DNA from: SIG454 sp045578465
GTDB taxonomy: Bacteria > Bacillota > Clostridia > Monoglobales > Monoglobaceae
Length of the DNA: 64,000 nt
NCBI GenBank assembly: GCA_045578465.1
Contig: JAZNKJ010000039.1
Span: 77,805-141,804, forward strand
Direction of reading: 5' to 3'
Made by a program: the position numbers and the translations under genes. Positions 15,453 to 23,936 of the stretch are shown piece after piece (position 1 is the stretch's first letter; every line of letters starts with the position of its first letter). The notes under the pieces are model-generated. The model did not search any database. It saw only the letters and a program-made list of their open reading frames with translations, and had not been told where the DNA came from.

Positions 15453-15959
15453 ATGCGACTGTTCAAACCATCTTTATATGAACTTTCTATATTTGATATT
15501 GACCTTGACGCTTTAAAAGAAAGAGGCATAAAAGGGTTTATTTTTGATGTTGACAACACAATTGTCCCCTATGACACTCCAAAGCCTGATAAGAAAATTA
15601 AAGATTGGTTTAAAAAACTCGAGAAAATGGGTTTTGTTTCATACATAGCGTCCAATAATAACAAGGGCAGGGTTGAACATTTTGCAGCCGAGCTTGGCAT
15701 CGGATTTTTGCCTAAGGCGAAAAAACCTTTAACCAAAAACCTTAAAAAAATCTGCTCTGATATGGGGATTTCTCCAAAGGAAACCGCAATGGTCGGGGAC
15801 CAGCTTTTTACGGATATGTTAGGCGGAAATATGGCAGGAATGTTCACTGTTTTAATTGAACAGATTTCTCCCGTGGAGGGAAAATTCATAAAGTTCAAAA
15901 GAATTTTTGAAAGACTTATTCTTCCTCATAAGAAGAGAGTGAAAGGAATTATATGTTAG
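15453..15959 (+). CDS. yqeG: YqeG-family HAD phosphatase
   Basis: A HAD subfamily IIIA phosphatase of 168 aa. Motif I is FIFDVDNTIVPYD (nucleophile Asp near residue 31), motif II ASNNN, and motif III/IV MVGDQLFTDMLGGNMAGM. The related phosphatases of this family act on phosphatidylglycerophosphate in mitochondria and some bacteria, and a lipid or nucleotide substrate is possible here. The ATG follows AAGGAGA; the 3' end overlaps the next gene by 7 bp. pgsA, whose product would be a PGP substrate, lies elsewhere in the window at 39589. Confidence 0.9.
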   Translation: MRLFKPSLYELSIFDIDLDALKERGIKGFIFDVDNTIVPYDTPKPDKKIKDWFKKLEKMGFVSYIASNNNKGRVEHFAAELGIGFLPKAKKPLTKNLKKICSDMGISPKETAMVGDQLFTDMLGGNMAGMFTVLIEQISPVEGKFIKFKRIFERLILPHKKRVKGIIC

Positions 15960-16816
15960 CGAAATTCGGACCTGGCGGTAACTGTGAAAAATTTTATGAA
16001 GAGGGAAACAAAACCTCGCTCAATATTCCTGATTGGCTCAGCAAAAAAGGTTTAGAGGCCTATGAATATGAGTGCGGGAAAGGAATAAAGATTTCTCCCG
16101 ACTCAGCGAAAGAACTTGGGGATAGAGCAAAGGAAAAGGGGATAACCTTATCGGTTCATGCCCCTTATTTTATAAGCCTTTCTTCAACCGAAGAGGAGAA
16201 AAGGGCAAACAGCGTTAAATATATTTTAGACACCCTCTCTGTCGCCAATGTTATGGGGGCAGGGCGAATTGTTGTGCACTCCGGCTCCTGCTCAAAGATT
16301 ACAAGAAAAAAGGCGGTTGAGCTTGCCGCCCAAACCATAAAAAAGGCGGTTTATGAGGCGGATAATCTAGGGCTTGGGCATATTCATATCTGCCCTGAAA
16401 CAATGGGAAAGGTAAACCAGCTTGGAACAATAGAGGAGGTCTGCGAGCTTTGCTCGTTTGACGAAAGACTTCTCCCAACCGTTGATTTCGGCCATATAAA
16501 TTCCCAGACCCGCGGCGGCCTTAGAGAAATGGAAGACTTTGAGCGAATTTTTGATATAATCGAAAATAAGCTGGGGAAAGAAAGAGTGCAAAACTTCCAT
16601 ATCCATTACAGCCGAATCGAGTTTACTTCTGCCGGGGAGAAAAAGCACAGATGCTACTCTGAGACGGAATATGGCCCTGAATTCTGGCCCATTGCAGAGA
16701 TAATGGCAAAGCGAAACTTGACCCCAACTGTTATCTGCGAGTCAAGAGGAACTCAGACAGAGGATGCAATGGAACTTAAAAAAATCTACCTTGAAAAGAG
16801 GGAGATATATGTATAA
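15953..16816 (+). CDS. Apurinic endonuclease family 2 / endonuclease IV-like TIM-barrel protein
   Basis: A 287-aa xylose-isomerase-like TIM barrel of the AP-endonuclease 2 family. Metal-binding residues typical of endonuclease IV are seen in LSVHAPYF, IVVHSGS, ICPETMGK, TVDFGHINS and FHIHYSR. Such proteins cleave DNA at abasic sites with three zinc ions, though divergent members may have other substrates. Compared with Nfo it is similar in length but diverged at the start (MLAKFGPGGNC). It overlaps yqeG (7 bp) and the peptidase gene (8 bp), so all are one operon. Confidence 0.8.
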   Translation: MLAKFGPGGNCEKFYEEGNKTSLNIPDWLSKKGLEAYEYECGKGIKISPDSAKELGDRAKEKGITLSVHAPYFISLSSTEEEKRANSVKYILDTLSVANVMGAGRIVVHSGSCSKITRKKAVELAAQTIKKAVYEADNLGLGHIHICPETMGKVNQLGTIEEVCELCSFDERLLPTVDFGHINSQTRGGLREMEDFERIFDIIENKLGKERVQNFHIHYSRIEFTSAGEKKHRCYSETEYGPEFWPIAEIMAKRNLTPTVICESRGTQTEDAMELKKIYLEKREIYV

Positions 16817-17852
16817 AAAGCTTAATGATATATTACAAGAAACTGAGGCGGTTTTAATAACCTCGCCATATAATATGCGCTATTTTTCCTCATTCTCAGG
16901 GGGAGAGGGCGCCCTTTTGATTTCCAAAAACGAAAGGGTTTTGTTTACCGATTCAAGATATACGGAAATGGCTGAATTTGAGGCGAAAGACTTTGAGGTT
17001 ATTGAAAAGAAAAAGGCCTCTGATTTAACCGACTATATAAACGACAAAGGCTTTAAGGAAATCGCCATAGAAGATAATTTTATGACGGTTTCATCCCTTG
17101 AAAATTTAAAAAGCAAAACAACTTGTGCTTATATTGGCAAGGGTAGAGAAATTGACAGAAAAAGAATAATAAAAACACCTTTTGAGGTTGAGAAAATCAA
17201 AAAGGCAGAGGAAATCGGAGACAGAGCTTTTTCTCATATTTTAAAGTTTATAAAAGAGGGAATAGCTGAAAAAGATATTGCCGCAGAGCTTGAATATTTT
17301 ATGAAAAAACAGGGGGCAGAGAAAACCTCTTTTGACACCATTTCAATAAGCGGAAAGAAAACAAGTATGCCCCACGGCACTCCCTCGGATAAAAAAATCG
17401 AAAACGGGGACTTTATAACCCTTGACTTTGGATGTGTATATGAGGGTTATTGCTCTGATATGACGAGGACGGTTGTTCTTGGAAAGGCAAGCGAAAAGCA
17501 AAAGGAAATATATAATATTGTCCTCTCGGCCCAGCAAAAAGGCCTCGCTATGATAAAAAGCGGAGTAAGGTGCGCCGAGGCTGACAGAGGAGCAAGAGAG
17601 ATTATCGAAAAGGCAGGCTACGGCGAATATTTCGGCCATTCCTTAGGCCACGGCGTAGGACTTTTAATTCACGAGGCTCCAACTTTATCCCCGAATTCTT
17701 TGGATGTTTTAGAGGAGAATATGGTTGTAAGCTGTGAACCTGGGATTTATATTCCTGATTTCGGGGGCGTCAGAATCGAGGATTTGGTGGTCGTAAATAA
17801 GGACGGTTGCACTGTGCTTTCTAAAAGTGATAAGAATTTACTGGAAATTTAG
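16809..17852 (+). CDS. M24B family Xaa-Pro aminopeptidase
   Basis: A metallopeptidase of 347 aa that removes N-terminal residues preceding proline. It has the creatinase-type N-domain followed by the pita-bread catalytic domain, with metal ligands in LDFGCVYEGYCSDMTRT (two Asp), GHSLGHGVGLLIHEAP (His), SCEPGIYIP (Glu) and VRIEDLVVV (Glu). The start is ATG 16809 after GAGGGAG; a longer frame to 16764 sits inside the previous gene. In Firmicutes this gene is commonly found directly before efp, as here, which fits proline-rich peptide handling. Confidence 0.92.
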   Translation: MYKKLNDILQETEAVLITSPYNMRYFSSFSGGEGALLISKNERVLFTDSRYTEMAEFEAKDFEVIEKKKASDLTDYINDKGFKEIAIEDNFMTVSSLENLKSKTTCAYIGKGREIDRKRIIKTPFEVEKIKKAEEIGDRAFSHILKFIKEGIAEKDIAAELEYFMKKQGAEKTSFDTISISGKKTSMPHGTPSDKKIENGDFITLDFGCVYEGYCSDMTRTVVLGKASEKQKEIYNIVLSAQQKGLAMIKSGVRCAEADRGAREIIEKAGYGEYFGHSLGHGVGLLIHEAPTLSPNSLDVLEENMVVSCEPGIYIPDFGGVRIEDLVVVNKDGCTVLSKSDKNLLEI

Positions 17853-17871
17853 ACAAAACTTGAAAAAGCTC

Positions 17872-17900
17872 TTGCAATTTGGATGATTTTAGTATAAAAT
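17872..17900 (+). promoter_or_regulatory. Sigma-A promoter of efp
   Basis: TTGCAA (17872-17877), 17 nt, TAAAAT (17895-17900), in the gap after the peptidase gene. Confidence 0.65.
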
Positions 17901-17942
17901 AGTGTTAGTAATATAACAAGAAAATTAAAGGAGGTATCCCCA

Positions 17943-18500
17943 ATGATTTCAGCGGGTGATTTCAGAAACGGTATAACATTTGAATTTGAAGGCAATGTTT
18001 ATCAGGTTGTTGAGTTTCAGCATGTAAAACCTGGTAAAGGTGCGGCTTTCGTCAGAACAAAGATGAAGAATGTTATAACAGGCGGTGTTACAGAAAGAAG
18101 CTTCAACCCAACAGAAAAGGTTGCAAAGGCTCATATAGAAAGAAAGGACATGGAATATTTATATGAAGACGGCGGTCTTTACTATTTCATGGATCAGGAA
18201 ACTTATGACCAGCTTCCACTCAGCGAAGACCAGCTTGGCGACGCTCTTAAATTTGTTAAGGAAAATATGGTGGTTACTATCCTTTCCTATAAAGGCAATG
18301 TATTCAATGTTGAACCACCGAACTTTGTTGAGCTTTTAGTTGTTGAAACTGAACCTGGTATCAAGGGTAACACAGCTTCAAATGTTACAAAGCCAGCTAA
18401 GGTTGAAACTGGTGCAATCATCACAGTTCCTATGTTTATTAACGAAGGCGATATGATTAAAATTGACACAAGAAACGCAGAATATATGTCAAGAGTTTAA
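17943..18500 (+). CDS. efp: Elongation factor P
   Basis: Relieves ribosome stalling at polyproline by entering the E site (185 aa, full length). Three beta-barrel domains are present. The domain I tip is VKPGKGAAFVRTKMKN, where the lysine (K32-type position) can be modified; no ear-type modification genes are visible. The C-terminal family signature ITVPMFINEGDMIKIDTR is intact. Start ATG 17943 is preceded by AAGGAGGT. It follows the Xaa-Pro peptidase and precedes the CD1247-type gene by 19 nt. Confidence 0.97.
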   Translation: MISAGDFRNGITFEFEGNVYQVVEFQHVKPGKGAAFVRTKMKNVITGGVTERSFNPTEKVAKAHIERKDMEYLYEDGGLYYFMDQETYDQLPLSEDQLGDALKFVKENMVVTILSYKGNVFNVEPPNFVELLVVETEPGIKGNTASNVTKPAKVETGAIITVPMFINEGDMIKIDTRNAEYMSRV

Positions 18501-18519
18501 TTATAAAGGAGATCATATT

Positions 18520-18939
18520 ATGTCTGATTTAACAAACAGAGCGGCTTATCTTAAAGGTCTTGCTGACGGGATGAAAATGGACAAGAATTCTGACGAGTCA
18601 AAGCTTTTAAACGAGATTATCGCCCTCCTTGGCGATATTACAGCCGAAATGGAAATGATTGACGATGAGCAGGGCTTCCTTGCAGATAAAATTGACGAAG
18701 TTGATGAGGCTATCGATATTTTATGCGAAGAAGTTTTCGAAGACGAAATCTATGATTATGACGAAGAAGACGAGGACGACGAATTCGTAATTACTTGCGA
18801 AAAGTGCGGAAAAGATGTCTTCTTGACCTATGAAGATTTCCAGTGCGAAGACCTTGCTTGCCCATATTGCGACGAGCCTATTGAAATCGAGTTCGTTTGC
18901 GATGGGGACTGCGACGGCGACTGTGACTGTTGCGAATAA
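18520..18939 (+). CDS. CD1247 N-terminal domain / zinc-ribbon protein
   Basis: A small acidic protein (139 aa) of unknown function that commonly follows efp in Clostridia. The N-terminal ~60 residues (LTNRAAYLKGLADGMKMD) match the CD1247-type domain; a middle Asp/Glu-rich stretch follows, then a zinc ribbon CEKCGK...CPYCDE, and a Cys-rich tail ending DCDCCE. ATG 18520 is chosen because AAGGAG is 10 nt upstream; an in-frame start at 18463 lies inside efp. It is likely co-transcribed with efp and ends at a terminator. Confidence 0.82.
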   Translation: MSDLTNRAAYLKGLADGMKMDKNSDESKLLNEIIALLGDITAEMEMIDDEQGFLADKIDEVDEAIDILCEEVFEDEIYDYDEEDEDDEFVITCEKCGKDVFLTYEDFQCEDLACPYCDEPIEIEFVCDGDCDGDCDCCE

Positions 18940-18953
18940 TCTTTAAAAAAACA

Positions 18954-18987
18954 AAGGGGTGTAATTCTTTACATCCCTTTTATTTTT
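18954..18987 (+). terminator. Intrinsic terminator after the CD1247-type gene
   Basis: Stem AAAGGGGTGTAA pairing with TTACATCCCTTT (one G-T pair) followed by TATTTTT. Confidence 0.8.
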
Positions 18988-18988
18988 G

Positions 18989-19017
18989 TTGACAAGGGCC
19001 TTATTTTAGTGTAAAAT
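18989..19017 (+). promoter_or_regulatory. Sigma-A promoter of the GH3-like gene
   Basis: TTGACA (18989-18994), 17 nt, TAAAAT (19012-19017), immediately after the terminator T-run. Confidence 0.75.
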
Positions 19018-19055
19018 TAATGAGTAAGCATAAAATTTTATAAAGGAATGAAAAA

Positions 19056-20228
19056 ATGAAACATTTACCGAAATACATAGTTATTGGGATTTTAGTGCTT
19101 CTTTGCCTTGTATATCTTTTCAGCAGATGCTCAATTTTTGACCCTGCCGAAACGGCTCAGCCGGTGAAAAAACCTGAAAAGGTATCAGTCGAAGCATCCG
19201 ACAAGATTAAGGGCATTTTAGAGGATATGACCTTGGAAGAAAAGCTCTATCAGATGTTCTATGTAACTCCTGAACAGCTCACAGAAACAGAAGATGTTAT
19301 CTTTGCAGGGGAGACAACCAAGAAGGCAATTGATGAGAAGAATGTTGGCGGAATTGTCTATGCAGAGAGAAATCTTCAAGACAGAACCCAAGCCAAAGAG
19401 CTTCTTAAAAATACACAGGAGTTTGCCAAGATTCCGATGTTCCTCGGAACAACGGAAGAAGGAGGACAAAAGTTTTCTATAAGCCGAAATTCTCAAATGA
19501 GCCTTGGCGAGATTGAGCCTATGGGTCAGGTTAGTGATGCGGACAGCGCTTATGCAATCGGCGAGAAAATCGGCGAAGCTTTAAAAGAACTTGGCCTTAA
19601 TATGAACTTCGCCCCTGTTGCGGATGTTATGGCAGAGGGTAAATTCAATATGATTGGGGACCGCTCCTTTGGTTATGACAAGGACGAGGTTTCAAGAAAG
19701 GTTGAGTGGATAATCAAAGGCCTTAAAAAAGGCGGAGTTGCCGTAACCTTAAAGCACTTCCCTGGCATGGGCTCAACCGAGGGCGATACAAATATGGACT
19801 ATCCTTTGGTAAGCCGTTCACTCAGCGAAATAAAGAGCATTGATTTAGCTCCTTTTAAAGCAGGGATTGACGGTGGCGCAGATTTCGTTATGATTGGCCA
19901 CATAAGAGTTCCTGAGCTTGATGCAGATAATCCTGCAACCTTCTCCGAAGCCATTGTAACAGACCTTTTGAGAGAGGAAATGGGTTATGGCGGAGTTATT
20001 ATAACAAGTCCTCTTAACGAGGGTGCGGTGTTAAACTCCCACACCTCAGCAGATGCAGCGGTTGAAGCAGTTCTGGCAGGGGTTGATATGCTCTATATGC
20101 CAAACAGCTTGGAAATTGCTCACGAGGCGCTTTTCACGGCGGTTAAGAGCGGAAGGATTTCCGAAGAGCGCATAAACGAAAGCGTTATAAGGATTTTAAA
20201 CTGCAAAGAAAAATTAGGTATTTTATAA
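19056..20228 (+). CDS. Membrane-anchored GH3 (NagZ-like) protein lacking catalytic residues
   Basis: A 390-aa protein with an N-terminal membrane anchor (residues 7-23) and one GH3 barrel like bacterial beta-N-acetylhexosaminidase NagZ. Fold markers remain: FAPVADV (190), IGDRSFG (200-206) and KHFPG (233-237). The nucleophile Asp of the usual VTDxL motif is replaced by Ser 318 (VIITSPLNEGAV). The His of the D-x-H acid/base pair is Asn 246 (GDTNMDYP), and the usual HG of KHFPGHG is Met 238-Gly. It therefore probably binds rather than cleaves muropeptides or GlcNAc glycans. It starts after AAAGGAATG and has its own promoter and terminator. Confidence 0.82.
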   Translation: MKHLPKYIVIGILVLLCLVYLFSRCSIFDPAETAQPVKKPEKVSVEASDKIKGILEDMTLEEKLYQMFYVTPEQLTETEDVIFAGETTKKAIDEKNVGGIVYAERNLQDRTQAKELLKNTQEFAKIPMFLGTTEEGGQKFSISRNSQMSLGEIEPMGQVSDADSAYAIGEKIGEALKELGLNMNFAPVADVMAEGKFNMIGDRSFGYDKDEVSRKVEWIIKGLKKGGVAVTLKHFPGMGSTEGDTNMDYPLVSRSLSEIKSIDLAPFKAGIDGGADFVMIGHIRVPELDADNPATFSEAIVTDLLREEMGYGGVIITSPLNEGAVLNSHTSADAAVEAVLAGVDMLYMPNSLEIAHEALFTAVKSGRISEERINESVIRILNCKEKLGIL

Positions 20229-20233
20229 GAAAC

Positions 20234-20262
20234 AAGGGACTGCAAAAGCAGTCCCTTATTTT
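20234..20262 (+). terminator. Intrinsic terminator after the GH3-like gene
   Basis: Stem AAGGGACTGC/GCAGTCCCTT with an AAAA loop and ATTTT tail, only 10 nt before the next start codon. Confidence 0.85.
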
Positions 20263-20271
20263 AGGAGAAAG

Positions 20272-20520
20272 ATGGATATTTTACTTTTAGTCTGGAATTT
20301 AATTGTCTTTTCCCTTTACGGGATTGACAAGAGAAGAAGCATAAAAAACGAATGGAGGATAAGCGAGAAAGCTTTGCTTTCCTGTGCCTTTTTTATGGGC
20401 GGGGTTGGCGCATTTTTAGGAATGACCATTTTCCGCCACAAAACAAAAAAGAGGAAATTTCAAATTTTAATTCCTCTTTTTGTGGTATTGAATTTTTATA
20501 TTTATAAGCTATACTTTTAA
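20272..20520 (+). CDS. DUF1294 family membrane protein
   Basis: An 82-aa inner-membrane protein of the DUF1294 (YsdA-like) family with no known function. Three hydrophobic segments surround the conserved middle IDKRRSIKNEWRISEKALL and GGVGAFLGMTIFRHKTKKRKF motifs. The ATG follows AGGAGAAAG. Its stop codon shares the palindromic TTAA with the stop of the converging rpe gene (overlap 20517-20520), with no terminator between them. Confidence 0.88.
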   Translation: MDILLLVWNLIVFSLYGIDKRRSIKNEWRISEKALLSCAFFMGGVGAFLGMTIFRHKTKKRKFQILIPLFVVLNFYIYKLYF

Positions 20521-21176
20521 ATCTTGGTTTCCTTCATTTCGGCAATAACCTGAGCCGGGTTTTCCGCCTTGAAAACCGCAGAGCCTGCAACGATAACATT
20601 TGCTCCTGCTTTAAGGGGCATATGGATATTTTTCGGCCCGATTCCGCCGTCAACTTCAAGGTCAATATCTTTTCCTGTTTTATCAATCGCCTCTCTTAAA
20701 AGGGCGATTTTTTCCTTCATTTCTTCTATGTAGCTTTGCCCGCCAAAGCCTGGCTCAACTGTCATAACGAGGATTAAATCAAAATATTTAACCGCATCAA
20801 TTATTTCAGAGGCAGGAGTTTTTGGCTTAACGCTTATTCCTGCTTTAACACCGAGCGCGTGAAGGGCATCGGCTGTTGCTTTATAATCCGAAACAGTTTC
20901 GCAGTGAACGGTTATAATATCCGCCCCTGCCTTCGCAAAACGCTCTGCATAAAAGAGAGGGTCGCTTATCATAAGATGAACATCGAAAACCTGATTAGAA
21001 AGAGGGCGAAGAGCTTTTACAACATCAGGACCATAGCTTATATTGGGAACAAAATGACCGTCCATAATGTCAATGTGGAGGTATTTCGCCCCTGCTTCTT
21101 CGGAAAGCTTAACATCTCTGCCCAGGTTTGCAATGTCAGCCGCAAGAATTGACGGCGCAATAATTATTTCTCTCAT
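20517..21176 (-). CDS. rpe: Ribulose-phosphate 3-epimerase
   Basis: Interconverts ribulose-5-P and xylulose-5-P in the pentose phosphate pathway (219 aa, full length). It is a TIM barrel with metal-site residues in APSILAADIANL (Ser), LHIDIMDGHFVPN (Asp, His), DVHLMI (His) and DLEVDGGIG (Asp), plus the MTVEPGFGGQ signature. It is the last gene of the long core operon, 7 nt after rsgA, an arrangement conserved in Firmicutes. Confidence 0.96.
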   Translation of the reverse strand: MREIIIAPSILAADIANLGRDVKLSEEAGAKYLHIDIMDGHFVPNISYGPDVVKALRPLSNQVFDVHLMISDPLFYAERFAKAGADIITVHCETVSDYKATADALHALGVKAGISVKPKTPASEIIDAVKYFDLILVMTVEPGFGGQSYIEEMKEKIALLREAIDKTGKDIDLEVDGGIGPKNIHMPLKAGANVIVAGSAVFKAENPAQVIAEMKETKI

Positions 21177-21183
21177 AAAAATC

Positions 21184-22053
21184 TCACCATTTCTTTATAT
21201 TTTTCAGTTCGTTATATAAATAAGTATAATTCTCGTGCCTTGTTTTTTCTATTTCGCCCCTTTGGAGAGCCTCTAAAACAGAGCATCCCTTTTCGACGGT
21301 GTGGCTGCAATCGGGGAATTTACATTCTGTATCAAAGAGAGCAAAGTCCCTGAAATAAAGGTGTAAATCCTCAGGGGGAATTTTGGCAATATCAAAGGAG
21401 GAAAAACCGGGGGTGTCGATTATATATCCGCCAAAGGGGAGAGGAAGAAGCTCGCTGTGACGGGTGGTATGTCTGCCACGCTCAACCTTTTCACTGACCT
21501 CGCCCGTCTGGAAAAATTCCTCGCCGAAAACCGAGTTTAAAAGACTTGATTTTCCAACGCCCGAGTTCCCTGCAAAGACAGTTATCTTATCTTTAAGTTT
21601 ATCTTTAAGAGTTTCAATATTTATTTTTTCTGTTGCGCTTAAAGGGATAACCTCAAAGCCTGCCCTTTGATAAATCTCCTCGTATTCTTTACCTGAGTTT
21701 AAATCGGTTTTGTTGATACAAATAAGAATTTCAAGTCCGCTCTCTTCACAAGCGGCAATAAATTTATCAATGATTAAAAGGTTTGGCCTTGGGTTCTCTG
21801 TTGCGAAAACAACGGCAACCTGAGAAACATTGGCGACAGGGGGACGGATAAGAGAGGAGGTTCTGGGAAGAATTTCGTCAATAACCCCCGTCTTTTTATC
21901 TTCGGTAGAAACCATAACCATATCCCCCACAAGAGGAGTTATGTTCTCTTTGCGGAAAATTCCCCGCGCTTTGCACTCGATTATCTCATCGTCGGTCTTA
22001 ACATAGTAAAAACCGCCGATTCCTTTAATGATAGTTCCTTTAATAAATTCCAT
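21184..22053 (-). CDS. rsgA: Ribosome small-subunit biogenesis GTPase RsgA
   Basis: A circularly permuted GTPase that acts late in 30S assembly (289 aa). An N-terminal OB domain is followed by G4 CINKTDL, G1 FAGNSGVGKSSLLN (near residue 168), G2/G3 with DTPGFSS, and a C-terminal zinc-binding helix domain with CKFPDCSHTVEKGCSV. All G motifs are intact. It begins 3 nt after the kinase gene, matching the prpC-prkC-rsgA-rpe order of Bacillus. Confidence 0.96.
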   Translation of the reverse strand: MEFIKGTIIKGIGGFYYVKTDDEIIECKARGIFRKENITPLVGDMVMVSTEDKKTGVIDEILPRTSSLIRPPVANVSQVAVVFATENPRPNLLIIDKFIAACEESGLEILICINKTDLNSGKEYEEIYQRAGFEVIPLSATEKINIETLKDKLKDKITVFAGNSGVGKSSLLNSVFGEEFFQTGEVSEKVERGRHTTRHSELLPLPFGGYIIDTPGFSSFDIAKIPPEDLHLYFRDFALFDTECKFPDCSHTVEKGCSVLEALQRGEIEKTRHENYTYLYNELKNIKKW

Positions 22054-22056
22054 AAA

Positions 22057-23934
22057 TTATTCCATATTAACTGTCTGCTTTACAACCAGAATTCCGTCGT
22101 GGAAAACCTCAACATTAACGGATGGCTGAGAGCTTTGAATTGTAACAACCTCACTTGCGCCCTTAGCGAGAGTAAGCTTCTTGATTTCTTTTCCGTTTAC
22201 CTTAATGCTGACCTCGGCGCTGGCTTTATCCGTTGGGCCGTAAACAGTGAAACGCTTACGGTTAGTTGCCTGAGGCTCGTCGTTGTTATTTGGCTTGTCG
22301 TTTTCAGAAGGCTCGTCATTTTCAGAAGGCTTATCCTCACTCTCTGTCTTTTCCTGACCCTTGCTTATTGTAAGAGTAAGAACATCAATGTCGCTTATAA
22401 GAGTGCCTTCTTTTTTGCTCTGAGAGATAATGAAATCTTCTTCATAGTCGTCGTGGAATTCATATTTAACCTTAACGGTTATGTCAAGGTCGGAAAGCTC
22501 TTTCTTAACCTTTTTGTAATCCATTCCAACATAGTCTTCCAATGTTTCCTTGGAAGGCTTTTCTTTTTCAAGGCGGTTTACAGTAAGGGTTATTTCGATT
22601 TTTCTGTCTTGGTTATACTTAACCTCGGAATCAGGGGACGGGCTTTGCGCTAAAACAAGGCCGTCCTCTTCTTTTTCATCCTCGTCATATTCAGGGATTA
22701 AGAAGCGGAAATATTCGCTGTCTTCATATTTATCCATAACCTCTTCGTAGGTCATATTGACAAACTGCGGAATCTTAACTGTCTTTCCGCCGCCGCCGAA
22801 GAGAAGGGAAATATAATCCCAGAAAAGGCTGAGGATAAAAATGATTATAGCAAGGGACGCGGCGAGAGCCGCAACGATAACTAAAACATTTTGTTTATCA
22901 GCTGGCTTTTTTTTCGGCATATCAAATTCCTCCTCATCATTTTCTGTAAGCTCAATATCGGGAGCGTTTTCGTAAGTATTGATTTTTTCAGGAGGAGTAA
23001 ACTTTTCCTCCTTATTTAAATTAGTTTTCGGAATATCCTTAATTGCGGTAAAGACTGTTGTCTCTCCAAGATTTTTAGGAGCTGTTTCAGGCTCAGGGCT
23101 AGCTACGGGAGCGCCTTTTGAAGCTGACACAAGAGCCTCTTTGAATTCGCTGATAGTTGCATATCTTTCTGCAACTTCTTTGCGGATTGCTTTTAAAACT
23201 ATGTCCTCAACCGCCTTAGGAATGCTTATATTAAAGTCCCTGGGTGGTGTCGGCGGGGTTTGGAGATGCATAATAGCGATAGACACAGGGCTTTCATTAT
23301 CAAAAGGCACCTTGCCTGTAAGCATCTCATAAAGAACAATGCCCAGAGAATAAATGTCGCTCCTCTCGTCAACATATCCCCCACGGGCCTGCTCAGGAGA
23401 AACATAGTGAACAGAGCCGATTGCGGTGTCCTCTGCTGTAACGGTGGACTGCATACTTGCTCTTGCAATACCGAAATCCGTAATTTTAAGAACTCCCTCA
23501 GAGGTCATAATAATATTATGGGGTTTTATATCTCTGTGAACAATAGAATTTTTGTGGGCCTGTTCAAGACCGCTTGCAATCTGGATTGCATAGGCCAAGG
23601 CCTCTTTCCAGTTAAGAAGAACATTCTTATCAATGTATTCTTTTAAGGTAATCCCCTCAACGAATTCCATAACTATGTAGTGAAGGTCCCCTTCTGTTCC
23701 AACATCATAAATAGAAACAATGTTCGGGTGAGTAAGACTTGCCGCGGACTGCGCCTCAATATTAAAGCGACGCAAGAATTCCGCATCATCTTTAAGGTCG
23801 GTGCGAAGCACCTTGATAGCGACATAGCGGTTCAGTATGCGGCATTTAGCTTTATAAACAACGGCCATTCCGCCGCTTCCGATTTCTTCAACTATTTCAT
23901 ATCTTCCTGCTAAAAGCTGTCCAACTAAATTCAT
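22057..23934 (-). CDS. prkC: PASTA-domain Ser/Thr protein kinase (PrkC/Stk1)
   Basis: A membrane kinase of 625 aa that senses peptidoglycan fragments and controls growth and germination. The N-terminal kinase domain (1-270) has a glycine loop GSGGMAVVYKA, the catalytic HRDIKPHNI and DFGIA. A transmembrane helix lies near 350-375, followed by two clear PASTA domains (KIPQFVNMTYEEVM; YVGMDYKKVKKEL). An acidic low-complexity linker built from 18-bp DNA repeats then leads to a C-terminal beta-rich extension (TVYGPTDKASAEVSIKVNG) in place of further PASTA units. It follows prpC by 2 nt. Confidence 0.94.
   Translation of the reverse strand: MNLVGQLLAGRYEIVEEIGSGGMAVVYKAKCRILNRYVAIKVLRTDLKDDAEFLRRFNIEAQSAASLTHPNIVSIYDVGTEGDLHYIVMEFVEGITLKEYIDKNVLLNWKEALAYAIQIASGLEQAHKNSIVHRDIKPHNIIMTSEGVLKITDFGIARASMQSTVTAEDTAIGSVHYVSPEQARGGYVDERSDIYSLGIVLYEMLTGKVPFDNESPVSIAIMHLQTPPTPPRDFNISIPKAVEDIVLKAIRKEVAERYATISEFKEALVSASKGAPVASPEPETAPKNLGETTVFTAIKDIPKTNLNKEEKFTPPEKINTYENAPDIELTENDEEEFDMPKKKPADKQNVLVIVAALAASLAIIIFILSLFWDYISLLFGGGGKTVKIPQFVNMTYEEVMDKYEDSEYFRFLIPEYDEDEKEEDGLVLAQSPSPDSEVKYNQDRKIEITLTVNRLEKEKPSKETLEDYVGMDYKKVKKELSDLDITVKVKYEFHDDYEEDFIISQSKKEGTLISDIDVLTLTISKGQEKTESEDKPSENDEPSENDKPNNNDEPQATNRKRFTVYGPTDKASAEVSIKVNGKEIKKLTLAKGASEVVTIQSSQPSVNVEVFHDGILVVKQTVNME
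22274..22327. repeat. Three 18-bp tandem repeats inside prkC
   Basis: Consecutive 18-bp units beginning GGCTCGTC or GGCTTGTC at 22274, 22292 and 22310 encode the SEND/NNND-type acidic linker between the PASTA and C-terminal parts of the kinase. Copy number may vary between strains without shifting the frame. Confidence 0.75.
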
Positions 23935-23936
23935 AA

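Noticed and set aside
19056..20228. Loss of GH3 catalytic residues as a sequencing error
   Set aside because: Two or three separate substitutions with an intact frame and sensible codons are not explained by a single read error.
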